From contig JAAXNY010000005.1 in assembly GCA_013420905.1 (NCBI GenBank), positions 434,001-498,000 of the forward strand: a stretch of 64,000 nucleotides of DNA. The letters are read 5' to 3'. The stretch comes from Collybia mongolica. Its lineage: Eukaryota > Basidiomycota > Agaricomycetes > Agaricales > Clitocybaceae. The notes below the pieces were generated by a model, which saw nothing but the letters and a program-made list of their open reading frames with translations, was not told where the DNA came from and did not search any database. Below, piece after piece: positions 37,471-49,000 of this stretch (position 1 is the first letter of the stretch; each line of letters begins with the position of its first letter). Position numbers and translations under genes: made by a program.

Positions 37471-37988
37471 AAGAAAAATAACAGATATCTTTAATGGCAC
37501 CCATTACTGACTACTCTAGAAGACATTTGTTACAATTGGTGATGAAGAACTTCATCAGGAAAAACCTCACCTGAGAATTAATGTATACTGGTGCATAATA
37601 GTGCATAATTATGTGAAATAGCCAAGTTAAGCAGGATAGTCATAATTAGTCCCATTATAAGTATGTTATTCAGAATTCTCTAGCCCCCCCTGTTTAATCT
37701 TTGTTACTTCAGACTAATTAAGCCTAATTTTCCACAATTATGACCAAATTAAGAGCCATTTACGGATAGGTTAGTAGCATTGATGCACCAATTCTTACTT
37801 TCTTACTACTCTGAAAGACAGATAATGGGATGGCTAGTCAAGTTTATTCAGAGACTGGTGACTACATAAGTAACAGATGTAATGTATGCAAAGGGTGTGA
37901 TCTATATAGCATATACCAACTAATCTGAAACTTTGATAAGGTCCCAATTGACAGATTCCAAGATTGTTGCTGAGGACTGAGCATCAGC
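37471..37988. other. AT-rich spacer in the transposon island
   Basis: No reading frame or repeat of note was recognised. Confidence 0.4.
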
Positions 37989-40518
37989 TCAAAGGAGGTT
38001 TGTTGAACCACTAACCCACAATAAGCATGACACAAGGGAGATTGGCTCAGAAACTACATACTTGGCCTTTTTGAAGATCTTGTACATGAGTTTGTGGTAG
38101 ACAACAGGTTGAGCCAAGCGGATACTCGTCAGGAGAAGCATGAAGGCTCTGTATGTGCCCTCAAGGACTGCCCCACTAAGTTCCTGGCCAGACTGCAGCT
38201 GAGCTATAGATGAATGACACTGCGAAAACTAACATAAGTAATATATAAACATATGATAACCAGCTTACCGAGGTCATTGCAAAAGCGGCCATACTCTGTG
38301 GGACTTCATACTTGAGGGGTTTGTCATGCAGGGATGATGTAAAATTGTTGGAATATCTCGATGCAAGTTGCCCAGGACCAAAAAACATTGCCTTGACTGC
38401 AAGAGCAACAAGCTCACTTCTGAAAACTTTGTTGGTGTTTGCCATGCCCTGCAATTATCATGAGGAGATAATAGAAAAAGGTATTCAATGACATACATTT
38501 ACAATGGGGTATATGTAGCTTTTCCCTTCTAAAATTTTGGCAAGTTGTATTTTGTCATTTACATTGTCCTTCAGCTGGGCAGGTATGAGACTTGATACAG
38601 ATTTCTTCAGCTTGGCATGGTACATCGCGAGGCGCTGTGCAACCTGTTAAAGTGACTGGAGCGTCAGATAGTGAGAAATTGAAATTGACTCACATGGTCA
38701 GTTAATGGGTTCAGGTACTCCTTCACATTCCCTCGTTCCAGTCAATCTGCAATATCACCTTCCCCATCAAACCCCTGCTTCTCTGCAGTAGCAATAAGTG
38801 CACTGGAACTCAGCTGAGTCAAGCCCCTGGAAGAAATTGGTGAGTCCATACTCATGATGTCATCTCCACGCAGCAAATCATTGCCTGGTACTCCAAATGC
38901 TATGTAGAATTTTCCATGTTCAATGCTATTCCAGATGAGCTGTTTGATGACAAGCAACTGAGGGCCCATATGTAGTTTGTGAAGATTCCCCCAGATGGAT
39001 GTTATAATGTCTGTTTGGGCCATCCACAAAATCTTGGCTTGATCACTCATGTCTTGCTTTTGTCTGGTGGCAGCATGTTTGGCTTGAATGATGGGCATCT
39101 GATGACAAGTTGAGTGAATGCGAGAAAATGGCAAGTATGCACATACCTCTGCCTTGAGTTTCAGTTCTCATTGTGTGGGTTTGAACCTTTGTACCTGAAC
39201 ATAATTATTCAAGCATGCTTGGATATGTGTTAAAAGGAACATCACAAACATCTGGTCTTGTTTTTGACACAGGAGTGGGTCTGTGGAGTTGTTTGTCAGC
39301 AGAACTATTAGGAATAACCATTTGTGAATGCTTTTGAAGCCTTGGAGGTAGGAACACTTGGGTTTCGGATCCAGATTTGGGGTCATCATCAGTACCACTG
39401 GCAGGTGGCTCAGTTGGTATACTTGGTGAATGGCTGGATGTTTGTTGTTGTGGGGGAACTGCTCTACCTTCTGACAAAAGCAGAGGATGAGATGTAGCAT
39501 ATGTTTCGCCACATAACTTACGTTTCTTGGGAGGTACATGGAAACATACAGCCTGCAACATGTTTGGATCAGAAAGCTGAGTGGAAAATTCTATATGGAA
39601 TGCATGCACCTTGGAATCAAAGTCAATGATAGACACCCCTTCATCTTTTTCTTCCCTTTCTTCACCATCACTCTCTCTGCCATTATCATTTCCATCCATC
39701 CCATCAGACTCCTTGCCTTCATCATTCAAGTTATCTTCATCAACCACTGATGCCACATCGCAGGGCTTTCCATGGAGGTGCTGAGGTTTCATGGTGTTTG
39801 TAGGAGGGTTTGTAGTGGCTGTTGGGGGCTGCCTTGACACATCATTACTGTCTGAGGAATCGGCTTCAAAGTCAATAGTTGGTGTGCATCGTGCATGATG
39901 TGCTGGGGGTCTAGGTCATTGACTCTGAGTCTGTGGGGTGTGAGGGACTTACTTTGTTTCAAAATGGTCTTGAGATCAATTCTTACAGAGTGTTTGACTG
40001 GTGGTTTCTTGGCTATAACAGTTGTCATGGGCCCTTTGTGTTTTTTTGCTATGGGCTTGTTGCCAGTTGCTGCCAGGGGGGAAAACTGAGTTTGAAATCC
40101 GATACATGTGACATAAATTGCACAACATACCTTTTGTTGATTCCATCGATAATACTGACATTGCTCTTTTTTGCATTGTTTTTGCAGTCCATGCTGCCAT
40201 GGAATTAGGTACGACTCCAGATACTGAACTGTAGGTAGAACTTATGTGGAGATTCAATAGCTGCTGCCTTTGACTTGCAGATAGCTGCTCAGAGGCTTGG
40301 ATTAGTAGGTGATACACATCTGATGAAAGGTTTTTCCTCGACATACCACCAACAGGCAAAATGTTCTGAGAATCCACAATTGCGGCTGCCAGTGTGGTGG
40401 CGACCAATGGCAGTGAAACCTCAGCACAAGGTGCTGCAGTGTCAGCTGTTGATTTCTTTCCCACTTGTTTACCAGCCATTATTGAGTGTACTAGATGGAC
40501 TGAGGTTTGGTGAGACAA
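37989..40518 (-). pseudogene. DUF6532-like gene, interrupted by an in-frame TGA
   Basis: Minus-strand exons read from MSHQTSVHLVHS (40518; alternative Met at 40479) through a Ser/Glu/Asp-rich low-complexity middle to a conserved C-terminal domain. That domain contains 'KVFRSELVALAVKAMFFG', 'SLHDKPLKYEVPQSMAAFA' and 'YHKLMYKIFKKA', ending near 37989. This pattern matches the basidiomycete DUF6532 family, which is common in and around transposons; its function is unknown. The frame is broken at 38742-38744 by TGA between EGDIAD and LERGNVKEYL, with conserved protein on both sides. Introns otherwise keep phase, for example after ...NPLTDH and after ...YIYPIVN. The annotation rests on remembered family motifs. 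Confidence 0.6.
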
Positions 40519-40699
40519 CCAGATAAGTTGCAGGAGTGTGTTGTTTGAATTGAGGAGAGTATGATGACAGCATGTTCAGCATGAGACTTTGGGCTTAAAT
40601 GGTGATCCATGAATTAGCCAAGGTTCAGCCATTACTTGCCGTTTTACATTGATTGAGTAATCATGCACACTGATGGATTGGGTGCAATATTGCCCTGTA

Positions 40700-41565
40700 T
40701 CACTTCAAACCATCACCACCATGCACTTCATATGCCCTGGTTGTCTTGCGACATTCAAAGAACAACGTTATTTCATCCAGCACCTATGTAAAACTACATG
40801 GCCTGAATGCAAAGCTGCTCATGATGGTCTAACACAGCAAATGAGGCCCCCAGTGAAAGGTGGCCGCCATCCTCAACATTGGGCTGGATCTACAGCTACC
40901 CAGGACATCCCTAGAACCTTTCAAGGTGATTTTTTTTGGTGGCAATTATGATGATGAAGACTTTCTTTTCCCTCAAGACTTAGTTAATGGTGCCACTGTT
41001 GATGTTGATGCATTGTTGGACAATGCATATGACAGTAGTTCAGATGAGGATATTACTTCTGAAGGTGAGGATCATACCTGCATGCTTTGATACTGTGCTT
41101 GTTCATGTTCAGAAGCTTGAAGAATCAATAGGTGGATCTACACTCAAAGGTTACTATATTCATTGCACCTTCTATTTATATCTTGACTAACTGGTCTCAT
41201 ATATATAGGCAAACAAATTGGTCAAATTCATGTTGTTTTTTCTTTACCCAAAGCCACACAACTGCTCCTCTTTCCAACTGGAATATTTCCTCCTCAACAC
41301 TTAGCATATATTGAATGGTTTTCCAAATTCACTGCAAATCCAGAGGTTGATTCAAAGTTCTACAAGGTCAAACAATCCATGGTGAATGGTGAAAGGCTTG
41401 TGTCAGTTCTTCCAGTGTCTCTAATTGAGTGCAGTGTACATCTGTTACCAAAGTGGGGCCCCTCTGTTCCAGTGGATTGGACCTCACAAATTGTTCTTGA
41501 TCAATGCCCAACCTTTTTCCTCAACAACTTTAAAGACAACCATACTTACTTTAATGTCTACTAGT
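40700..41565 (+). pseudogene. Plavaka/Tnp2-type transposase relic: N-terminal and C-terminal parts without a core
   Basis: The N-terminal part (~40720-41090) has a zinc-finger-like CPGCLATFKEQ...FIQHL...C, then GDFF and DDEDF motifs. Immediately after, at ~41200-41565, comes a segment typical of the extreme C-terminus of the same transposases: HLAYIEWFSKF, 'CSVHLLPKWGP', 'VLDQCPTFFLNNF'. The catalytic middle is absent here. This suggests an internally deleted, non-autonomous derivative. Confidence 0.6.
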
Positions 41566-41814
41566 ATACCTACAGTATTTATAAGCTATTCAAATATAGC
41601 CAAAAATGTACATAGTTCTTAGTAAAGTCTACTAGTGTATTGATAAACTATTCAACAATAACCCAAATATGCCTAACTTCCACTAAGATCTATTAGCACA
41701 CCAATAATTATTGATACAATATGCGACAATAGCCCAAACTATGCATATTTTCCAAGATATTTATCAAACTTATCAAGATTAGCATTAGTTTTACTAATTA
41801 CTGACAAATTTGAC

Positions 41815-42770
41815 AGGGAGGTTTTTCCTGATGTTCCAGAGTGGTTTTTTTCTGATCCTTGTGATATTGCACTCAGGTTATCTACAGATGGCTTCAGTCC
41901 TTTCAAGTGCTATACCAAGACAATATGGCCTATAATCATGTTTAATTATAACCTCCCTCCTGAGGAAAATTCCTCAAGGATAACATAATTTGTCTAGGGA
42001 CTATTCCAGGGCCCAAAAAACAAGATGACACAGATTCATGTTTTTTTTGGCCTATAGTTCAGGAGCTTCTGTGGCTCAAGATCGGGGTTTCAGCCTTTGA
42101 TGGAATCAGTAAATAAATCTTTCTACTTCAAACTCACCTTATTTTGTCTTTGGTGATATTCCTGCAATGTCAATGCTCATGTGCATAAAGGGCCACAATG
42201 GAATATGTCCATGCTAAATGTGTACTTTTTGGATAATTCATATTCCCTTTTTACAAAAAACAACACACTATGTTCCATTGTGACAAAATGGCTTTCCAGA
42301 ACTACAAGAACAACATTATGTGTCCACACTTCCACTATGAGAACATGCAACATTCTTAAGGCAAGCAAAGAAGGTCCAATATGCCTTGAGCAATGCAGAA
42401 TCTGAACACCTTGCTACTAAATATGGTGTCAAAGGCATTCCACTACTCAGTACTTTGAGTTCCCTCTCTTTTCAGTCTCATTTCCCTATGACTTTATGCA
42501 CCCTATATGGTCTGATCTCATTCCAAATCTGATTTCCCTGTGGACTGGAAATTACAAAGATCTTTCCCATGATGGTGCAGGCTATGTGTTAGCACCAACT
42601 GTATGGAAAGCTATTGGTCAGTCTACAGCAAAGGCTGGGGATACAATTCCTGCAGCATTTGGTTCAAGGGTCCCAAATATTGCATTGGAAAAGGCACATG
42701 TGCCTTTTCCAGCTAGTTGTTGTTCAGGTGAGTTTGCCCTGTACTGGCAGGGTGGGCATGGTGGCTGATT
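41815..42770 (+). pseudogene. Plavaka/Tnp2-type transposase relic: catalytic core fragments
   Basis: In-frame pieces separated by stops match the core of Tnp2-like (CACTA-related) transposases. They include 'RLSTDGFSPFKCYTKTIW' and 'MFNYNLPPEE' (41880-41970). 'FGDIPAMSMLMCIKGHNG' lies around 42150-42205. 'DFMHPIWSDLIPNLISLWTG' and 'AGDTIPAAFGSRVPN' follow (42490-42690). Several frame changes show that it is dead. It lies downstream of the C-terminal segment at 41200-41565, so the natural order is disturbed. The Tc1 element at 42976 sits just to its right. Confidence 0.7.
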
Positions 42771-42975
42771 GCACACAAGGTGGAGGTGTGATGCTGGTGG
42801 TTCCTGTGTCAAGTACTGTTAGATTTAATCATGTCTGATTTGGTCATACTGCTGACATCATATCTGTCATCTGACCAGATGTTATATTTAGATACTTCAC
42901 TTACTGATATATTACCAATTCCTTACTAAGATTTACACATCAGATCTTAGTCACCTACATATCATCTTGTATATA

Positions 42976-43187
42976 CAGTGGCTCAAAAAACTGCCCCAAT
43001 GTTTGTACATTTTTGAAAGATCAATATGGTATGAAGTGCTGACATAAGCAGGGGACCTGGGGTAATTATGTAAGATACTATGACATCGTGGCTTTCCAAT
43101 GGACCCTGGATCATGTGATTTGGATCAATATCCATTAAGCTATAAGCCAAACAAAATGGTTACTTATTGGGGCAGTTTTTTGACCCT
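42976..43187 (+). repeat. Left 212-bp TIR of the Tc1/mariner element
   Basis: It starts cagtggctcaaaaaactgcc. It also contains its own inverted pair: tcaaaaaactgccccaat at 42983 and its exact reverse complement at 43166-43183. The TIR can therefore fold on itself. Confidence 0.9.
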
Positions 43188-43336
43188 TATCTTATTTTCC
43201 ATTATTCTGGCATTTATGATCCAATGCAAGAACATTATGGACTGTGGGAAGAATAAACAATGTCATGTGACTTTATTTGTATCAATTTGACATGTTGGAA
43301 TTGGTTCAATCATCTTCTTGACCTCTTACCACCATC

Positions 43337-44356
43337 ATGAAAGCCATTTCTACTGCTCAGCACAATACTGTTGTTTCTCTCCTCAATGAGGGCTATTCTC
43401 AGCGTCAAATCAAGGAGAAAACTGGTCTAGGGAAGGGTACCATCAGTAGGATCAGCAAAGATGTGGATGGAAACAAAGAAAACAACCTTGGTGGCCACCC
43501 CTCCAAGCTGTCTGTTCGTGACAAACAGTCAATTATTTGTCAAATCAAGTCAGGGAAGCTTGATAATGCAGTTCAGGCTACCCAATTCATCAATGGCATC
43601 ATCCCCAATCCTGTCACACCCCAGACAGTCAGAAATGCACTCAAGGAAAATCAATTTTATGCTGCTACAAAGAGGAAAGCTCCTCTTCTCAAACGAGCCC
43701 ATCGCATCCAGCGTCTCCAGTTTGCAAAATATCATGAAAGCTGGACTGTGGAGGACTGGAAAAGGGTTCTATGGACAGATGAGACCAAAATCAATAGGAT
43801 TGGGTCAGATGGAAAGGTTTATGTCTGGAAACAAAGGGGAGAACCACCATCTGATAGAACAACATCACCTACTGTCAAACATGGAGGAGGAGGAAACCTC
43901 ATGGTATGGGGTTGTATGGGGTGGAATGGAGTGGGAAAGCTCATAGAGGTGCAGGGGAACATGGACAAGGTTCAATACTGTGAAATTTTGGAGAGTGGAG
44001 TTCAGGAAAGTTTTGAGAAGTTGGAAATGGTGGATGGCGAGCACTACTTTCAGCAAGATAACGACCCCAAACACACATCTGGACTGGCCACACAGTGGTT
44101 TGAAGACAACAACATTCAAGTCCTTGGCTGGCCTGCCCAATCCCCTGACATGAATCCAATAGAACACCTTTGGGAACATCTCAAGCGCTGTCTTAAAGAA
44201 TATCCGACACCACCCAAAGGAGTACATGAGTTGTGGGATAGATTGGCTGAAGAGTGGGGTGAAATTCCACCAGAGGTATGCCAAAACCTGATAGAAAGTA
44301 TGCCCAGGCGGATACAAGCAGTTATAAAGGCAAAAGGTGGTCATACAAAGTATTAG
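43337..44356 (+). CDS. Tc1/mariner-family transposase (DD34E)
   Basis: Intronless 339-aa transposase that cuts and pastes the element at TA sites. The N-terminal helix-turn-helix is around residues 8-45 ('YSQRQIKEKTGLGKGTISRI'), followed by a second DNA-binding helical region. The catalytic triad is the Asp in LWTDETKIN (~147), the Asp in FQQDNDPKHTS (~237), and the Glu in PDMNPIEHLWEHLK, with 34 residues between the last two (DD34E). Length and motifs are those of a full Tc1 transposase, and no stop or frameshift is seen. Confidence 0.95.
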   Translation: MKAISTAQHNTVVSLLNEGYSQRQIKEKTGLGKGTISRISKDVDGNKENNLGGHPSKLSVRDKQSIICQIKSGKLDNAVQATQFINGIIPNPVTPQTVRNALKENQFYAATKRKAPLLKRAHRIQRLQFAKYHESWTVEDWKRVLWTDETKINRIGSDGKVYVWKQRGEPPSDRTTSPTVKHGGGGNLMVWGCMGWNGVGKLIEVQGNMDKVQYCEILESGVQESFEKLEMVDGEHYFQQDNDPKHTSGLATQWFEDNNIQVLGWPAQSPDMNPIEHLWEHLKRCLKEYPTPPKGVHELWDRLAEEWGEIPPEVCQNLIESMPRRIQAVIKAKGGHTKY

Positions 44357-44371
44357 ATAGAAAATTAATAG

Positions 44372-44583
44372 AGGGTCAAAAAACTGCCCCAATGAGTAAT
44401 CATTTTGTTTGGCCTATAGCTTAATGGGTTTTGATCCAAATCACATGATCCAGGGTCCATTGGAAAGCCACGATGTCATAGTATCTTACATAATTACCCC
44501 AGGTCCCCTGCTTATGTCAGCACTTCATACCATATTGATCTTTCAAAAATGTACAAACATTGGGGCAGTTTTTTGAGCCACTG
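44372..44583 (-). repeat. Right 212-bp TIR of the Tc1/mariner element
   Basis: This is the reverse complement of 42976-43187 with about five differences, all in the inner third. It carries the same internal 18-bp inverted pair. Confidence 0.9.
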
Positions 44584-44585
44584 TA

Positions 44586-45787
44586 GCTGCTTGTCTGACC
44601 AAGCTGATACCTCAGTCACAATAACACGAATACACAGATCTTTGGACTACTTGAGGACATTTAGCTCCAACAGTAGAGACAGGCAATTGCTTTTGTTCAC
44701 TTGCTCTCTTCTGCTCATTCTAACAAGTACATGTTCAGTCCTGGGATGGGGAAATTAGCAAAACAGAAGTGACAAAAGATGACACTTATGCAGTTAGGTG
44801 CACTGGGGCACCCTGGGCATTGGTGGCCATGTCCTCCTTGTCTCTGGTCCCTGAGGTTTCCTTGGGGGGACATGCTGCATGGTGAGTGTATAGGTGAGTG
44901 GTAAAGTGTGACCCACCTCCCTCTGCCCCTTGGGGCACCCTTTCCTTGTCATCCCCTCATACTGCATTCTTTTCCACCCTTTGCCCTACTTCCCTGGCCT
45001 TGCAGTCTGTACTAATTTAAATTATTTATATGGTGTCCTTGCAGACTCCACACAGAATCTGCACAGACTTTTGCTGTCCACATGGAGTCCATGCAGAGTC
45101 CACACAAGTTATGTGGCTTAGTATAAAGACCTCAAAAGGACAGATGTTAGACATGCCACCACACACTTACTAGAATCTTCAGTAGTTGTTGCTTATCCTA
45201 CTAGCCTTTTCATTTTCCCATTTCTGCTACAGTGCAAATGCTACCACACCCATGTTTGCTGGATTTTTCCCTCTGGCTTTGCTGCTTAGGTTTGAGAAGA
45301 CACACAACAATGTGATGATGGTGGAGGAGCATGCCAAAAGCAGTGGTTTATTGCAAGCTGTGTTGGTAGGCTCAAGAGTGTGGAAATGATACACATTGCC
45401 TTAGTGCATATGGCCTTCAGGGACTGACAGCCAAAGTGCCGATACGACGCCACCACCCAAAGTGGCCCGGTAGCATGAAATCCGGCTATAACTGATAAAA
45501 CTCTCAACATAAGTAGCAAAAATAGCCTGATCACGGGTGATCCCTCCTGATCCCGCCACCAGGGTTTTTCCGACATGCATAGTTACATCATATGTACATG
45601 TTCGGATGTTAATATTTGAACCCTGCCTATCCATATTTTTTTCGCCTCGGGCCTATTGATGTGCGATTAGCTGGAATGGGCAGAGTTATGTTGTGCACAC
45701 TAGAGTCGGGGAAATTTGCAATGAGGGTGTTCAGGCAAAATGCTCCGATCACAATCTGTCTGAGGTCCTACCTTGCTCCAGCCGAAC
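44586..45787. other. Right edge of the transposon island
   Basis: About 1.2 kb with no supported gene. Runs of near-repeated words occur (for example cacacagaatctgcacagact / catggagtccatgcagagtcc near 45048-45105). Composition returns to that of the host genes near 45.4-45.8 kb. Confidence 0.4.
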
Positions 45788-45996
45788 ATGACCAATTTGC
45801 AGAACTTTGAAGTAGTGAATCTTTATCAATATGAACATGTGCTGTTTTATGCCCTCTGCAGCACCCAGAAGGCGATAGACATGTTCCTTTATCCCGTTTT
45901 CAGTACTTAGCAGTGACCCCAAACTACATCAAGCTCAAGGACGACGAGATAGTTGAGAAACAGAAACATGACACTGATGATACTCATGGCAAATAG
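45788..45996 (+). CDS. Small two-exon ORF or 3' remnant of a gene cut by the transposon island
   Basis: ATG 45788 (MTNLQNFE) runs to 45811. A 50-nt intron (45812-45861, gtagtg...ctgcag) follows, then an exon 45862-45996 encoding HPEGDRHVPLSRFQYLAV ... DDTHGK and stop. The join is phase 0 and the whole reads as a 52-aa charged protein. The intron size is typical of this window. I do not recognise the family. It ends 41 bp from the convergent SH3/RA gene. It may be a genuine small gene, or the last exons of a longer gene whose 5' part was displaced by transposons. Confidence 0.4.
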
Positions 45997-46037
45997 ATAA
46001 ATAAATAAACAATTGCGACTCAAAAAAAGAAACGAAA

Positions 46038-49000
46038 TCAGCGACCAGCCAGGGTTTGTTCTAGGTAATCATCCAAAATCTATAATTCGCGTTAGCACTT
46101 CACACCAATTTTGGTAACAAGAGATTACCTTATCCATCTCCGCAAACTGCCTGAACGAATTGGCGTATATATCCCTGACCTGAGGGTGTAAATCTTGTAC
46201 TTCTATGGGTCGACCAAAGAGAAGCTCATCGGCAACGCTCAACGGTGGCAAGGGTTTCTTGGGCTTTAACCCTTTGGACTCGATGATAGCTATCATGTAC
46301 GAAATCCCAAAGTCATCTTTGGGGATAACGAGCTGCCGTCGCTGAGGCTTAGGCGTCGTGACAGACCGGGGACTGTCCTCAGCTGGGGACGCAGCAAGCT
46401 GCGTCGGCGCTGTGTCATAGCCAGATAAGTCGGACATCACAGATGCAATCGATGGGTGCCGGCGACTAGTTCCAGCTGAAAGAGCAGGTTTGCCTGTGGG
46501 CGTGGTCGTCCCCGGCCTAGATCCCTTATCCTGCGTGTTCGAGCTAGTAGCAGATGGCGCCCTCTGCATAGTCTCATTAAAGTTGGTGGTTCGAGGACTT
46601 GCAGAGCGCGACCCGGAGCGCAGAGTAGCGTCCGCAGCACGTTCATCCAGGGAGTATTCCGATGGTGAGATGGATCGCCGTGAAGAATTGACACTTGAGA
46701 GCGATGCAAGGTCTTTCTCTCTCGATTTACCATTCCTGATCTTGCTCAACACCCGCTCAAGTTTATCCCCAACAGCGTCTTTACGTCCAAGAACACCCTC
46801 CAGAAGATCATTCCTGCTCGCAGAATTGCTCTCCCGTAGCTCTTCCTCGACAATGTCACTGATGTCATACGTCTCGCCATCAGGTTCGACATACGAGTAG
46901 CGCATCCTATCATTCGAGTCGTAGCGTGAACTCCGCAGCATCGCGTTGCCTGGGAGGAGAACGTCCATACCGCGCACCGAGTTCGTCTGCGCTGACAAGA
47001 TTGCACGTTGGTTCGCGCGCGTGGCCTCACGTTGCCGTGCGATGATCTCTTGACGGGAGGGCTGCTTATGTTCCGTGTCATGGGAAGGACTTGTCGGATC
47101 CGAACCGGCGCTTGATGCAGACTCGCGGTGTAGCTGCTGGAGAGCAATCTCATCCAGAGGCGCAGACGTCCTGTGGCGATACGTTGAATTCCGATATGTG
47201 GTCGCGCGGCGCAGGATAAAGATAGGGTCATCAGGGTTGACATCGTCCAAAGTCCCCAAGATCTGAGTGGAATCGACCGATCGGCGCTTGTTGGTTGGTG
47301 TCGGGCGCTCTGCAGCTCTATATGTCGGGGGTCGGGGGAACGCATCAATAACCCGACTCGATGGTGCAAGTTCTCGTTCTGCGATGGTTTTAGTCTTGAC
47401 AATAACTGCGTTGAAACTGTATACATACCGTGATTACCGGTATCTATAATGAGACCATACCGGACTCTCGTGGAGCTCCGCCGTTTGGTAAGTTTATCCT
47501 CGACCTCATCTCCACCATCCACAACACCTTCCGAAATCCCAAAGCGTTCAAGACCAGTCTCAATCACCTCCGCAACGGTAATATTTTTGGGAACCACAAA
47601 AACCTTCCTTCGCAAGGTGGGCGAGACCGTCGGCGCCATGGCCGCGTCTGCTTCCCTAAGGGTATCCTTGAAGACGATCGCCTCAGTGAGGGGGTGGAAT
47701 ATCATATCATCAGGCAGATCGTCGGGGTATATAACGAGTTGTAGTGCAAACCGGAACGACGGCGACGAAAACCGCTCCGGCGTGACGTTATGATTAGGCG
47801 ATACTGTCAGATACTGCGACCGGATGGGCGAATACACGTCACTGGAATCGCCAAACGAGGAGTCGGCAATCAGAGTCTCGTCGGCTTCGTCCCCATGCCC
47901 GACAACGCTGTCGTCCACACCATCGCCCTTCCTATTCAGGTAGAACTTGACTGCAGAATCGTCAGTAAAATCATTCATGGGCAGCTTCTTGATGGCGGGA
48001 TGCATCGAAAGGTTGCTCGACACGGAGCTGATACTCCCCACACTGCTCCGCTTGACCTTGGGCAGCTCCATCGCCTCAACGACAAGCGTTTCGAATACTC
48101 CCAGGGGCTTCTCTGCCGGAAGAAGCACAGCGGACCCGCCGCCCTCAACCTGCTTTACAGTTAGGTAGTACTCGCTCTCATCCTCTCCGCTGGACAGCCG
48201 AAATCGCTGTGTCGCCTGCCGAATTAGGTCCGTCGAGGTTGTAGACGAGTTCAACAGAACAGTCTTGAACGTGGCCTCGGTTTGCAAGTTTTTTCCGGCA
48301 AACACCCGGATGACGCTGAGCTCAGGCACGCCTGGTCCTTGTCCATCCATGATTGACTGAGTAAGAATCAGCGACCCAGGGCGGGGGCGGGTCGTGGGCG
48401 GGCCTAGGCCTGCACCTGATCCCCCTGACCCCGACGGGCTGTGGTAGGAACTTGGCATGATCGAGGGGGCGGATTGCAGGCCGTACGAGGGCTGCACCTC
48501 CGGCGGTGAGGATGGCGAGCGCGTAAGATACTGTTGGTGGTAGAGAGCCTGTTGTTGTTGGTCCCGTTGACGCAGCTGTGATGCATGTTGAGACACAGGA
48601 GCAGCACGTTCGGGGGTCTGGGGCTCAGGTTGGGGTTGAGCGGCGCGTTTGGAGTCAGACGAGATCCGTGCGCTCAGAGATTGCTGCTGTTGCTGCTGCA
48701 TCGCAGTTGCTGTAGTGGGAGAGACCATGCCGTCCGCCCCAGAAGGCCTATGTCCTGAACGGCTCGATTCCTCAGACATCCTGCCCATAATGTCACCGCT
48801 CTCTAACGACCCGATCGAAGCGTTCTTCTCCTTCTTGTCCTTCTTCTTGAACAGGTTGCTAAATACGCCCTTCTTTTTCTTGTCCTTGGTGCTGTCGTCG
48901 TCCGACTCCCGCTGCTGCTCTTTTCGCAGCTTGCCACCCGCGACTGGTTTATTTAAGTTTGCTGAACTTACGGGCGTCGCCATCTTGTCCTTCCCTCTCG

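Larger units (their letters stand above)
42976..44583 (+). mobile_element. Tc1/mariner element with long terminal inverted repeats, apparently intact
   Basis: This is a 1608-bp element flanked by TA at 42974-42975 and 44584-44585, the hallmark target duplication of Tc1/mariner. The terminal inverted repeats are 212 bp each (42976-43187 and 44372-44583), identical over the outer ~150 bp and with about five mismatches in all. Between them is an uninterrupted 339-aa transposase. Near-identical repeats and an open frame point to recent movement. Confidence 0.95.

Noticed and set aside
43865..44392. A 175-aa minus-strand frame inside the mariner element
   Set aside because: It overlaps the conserved DD34E transposase in antisense and has no motif.
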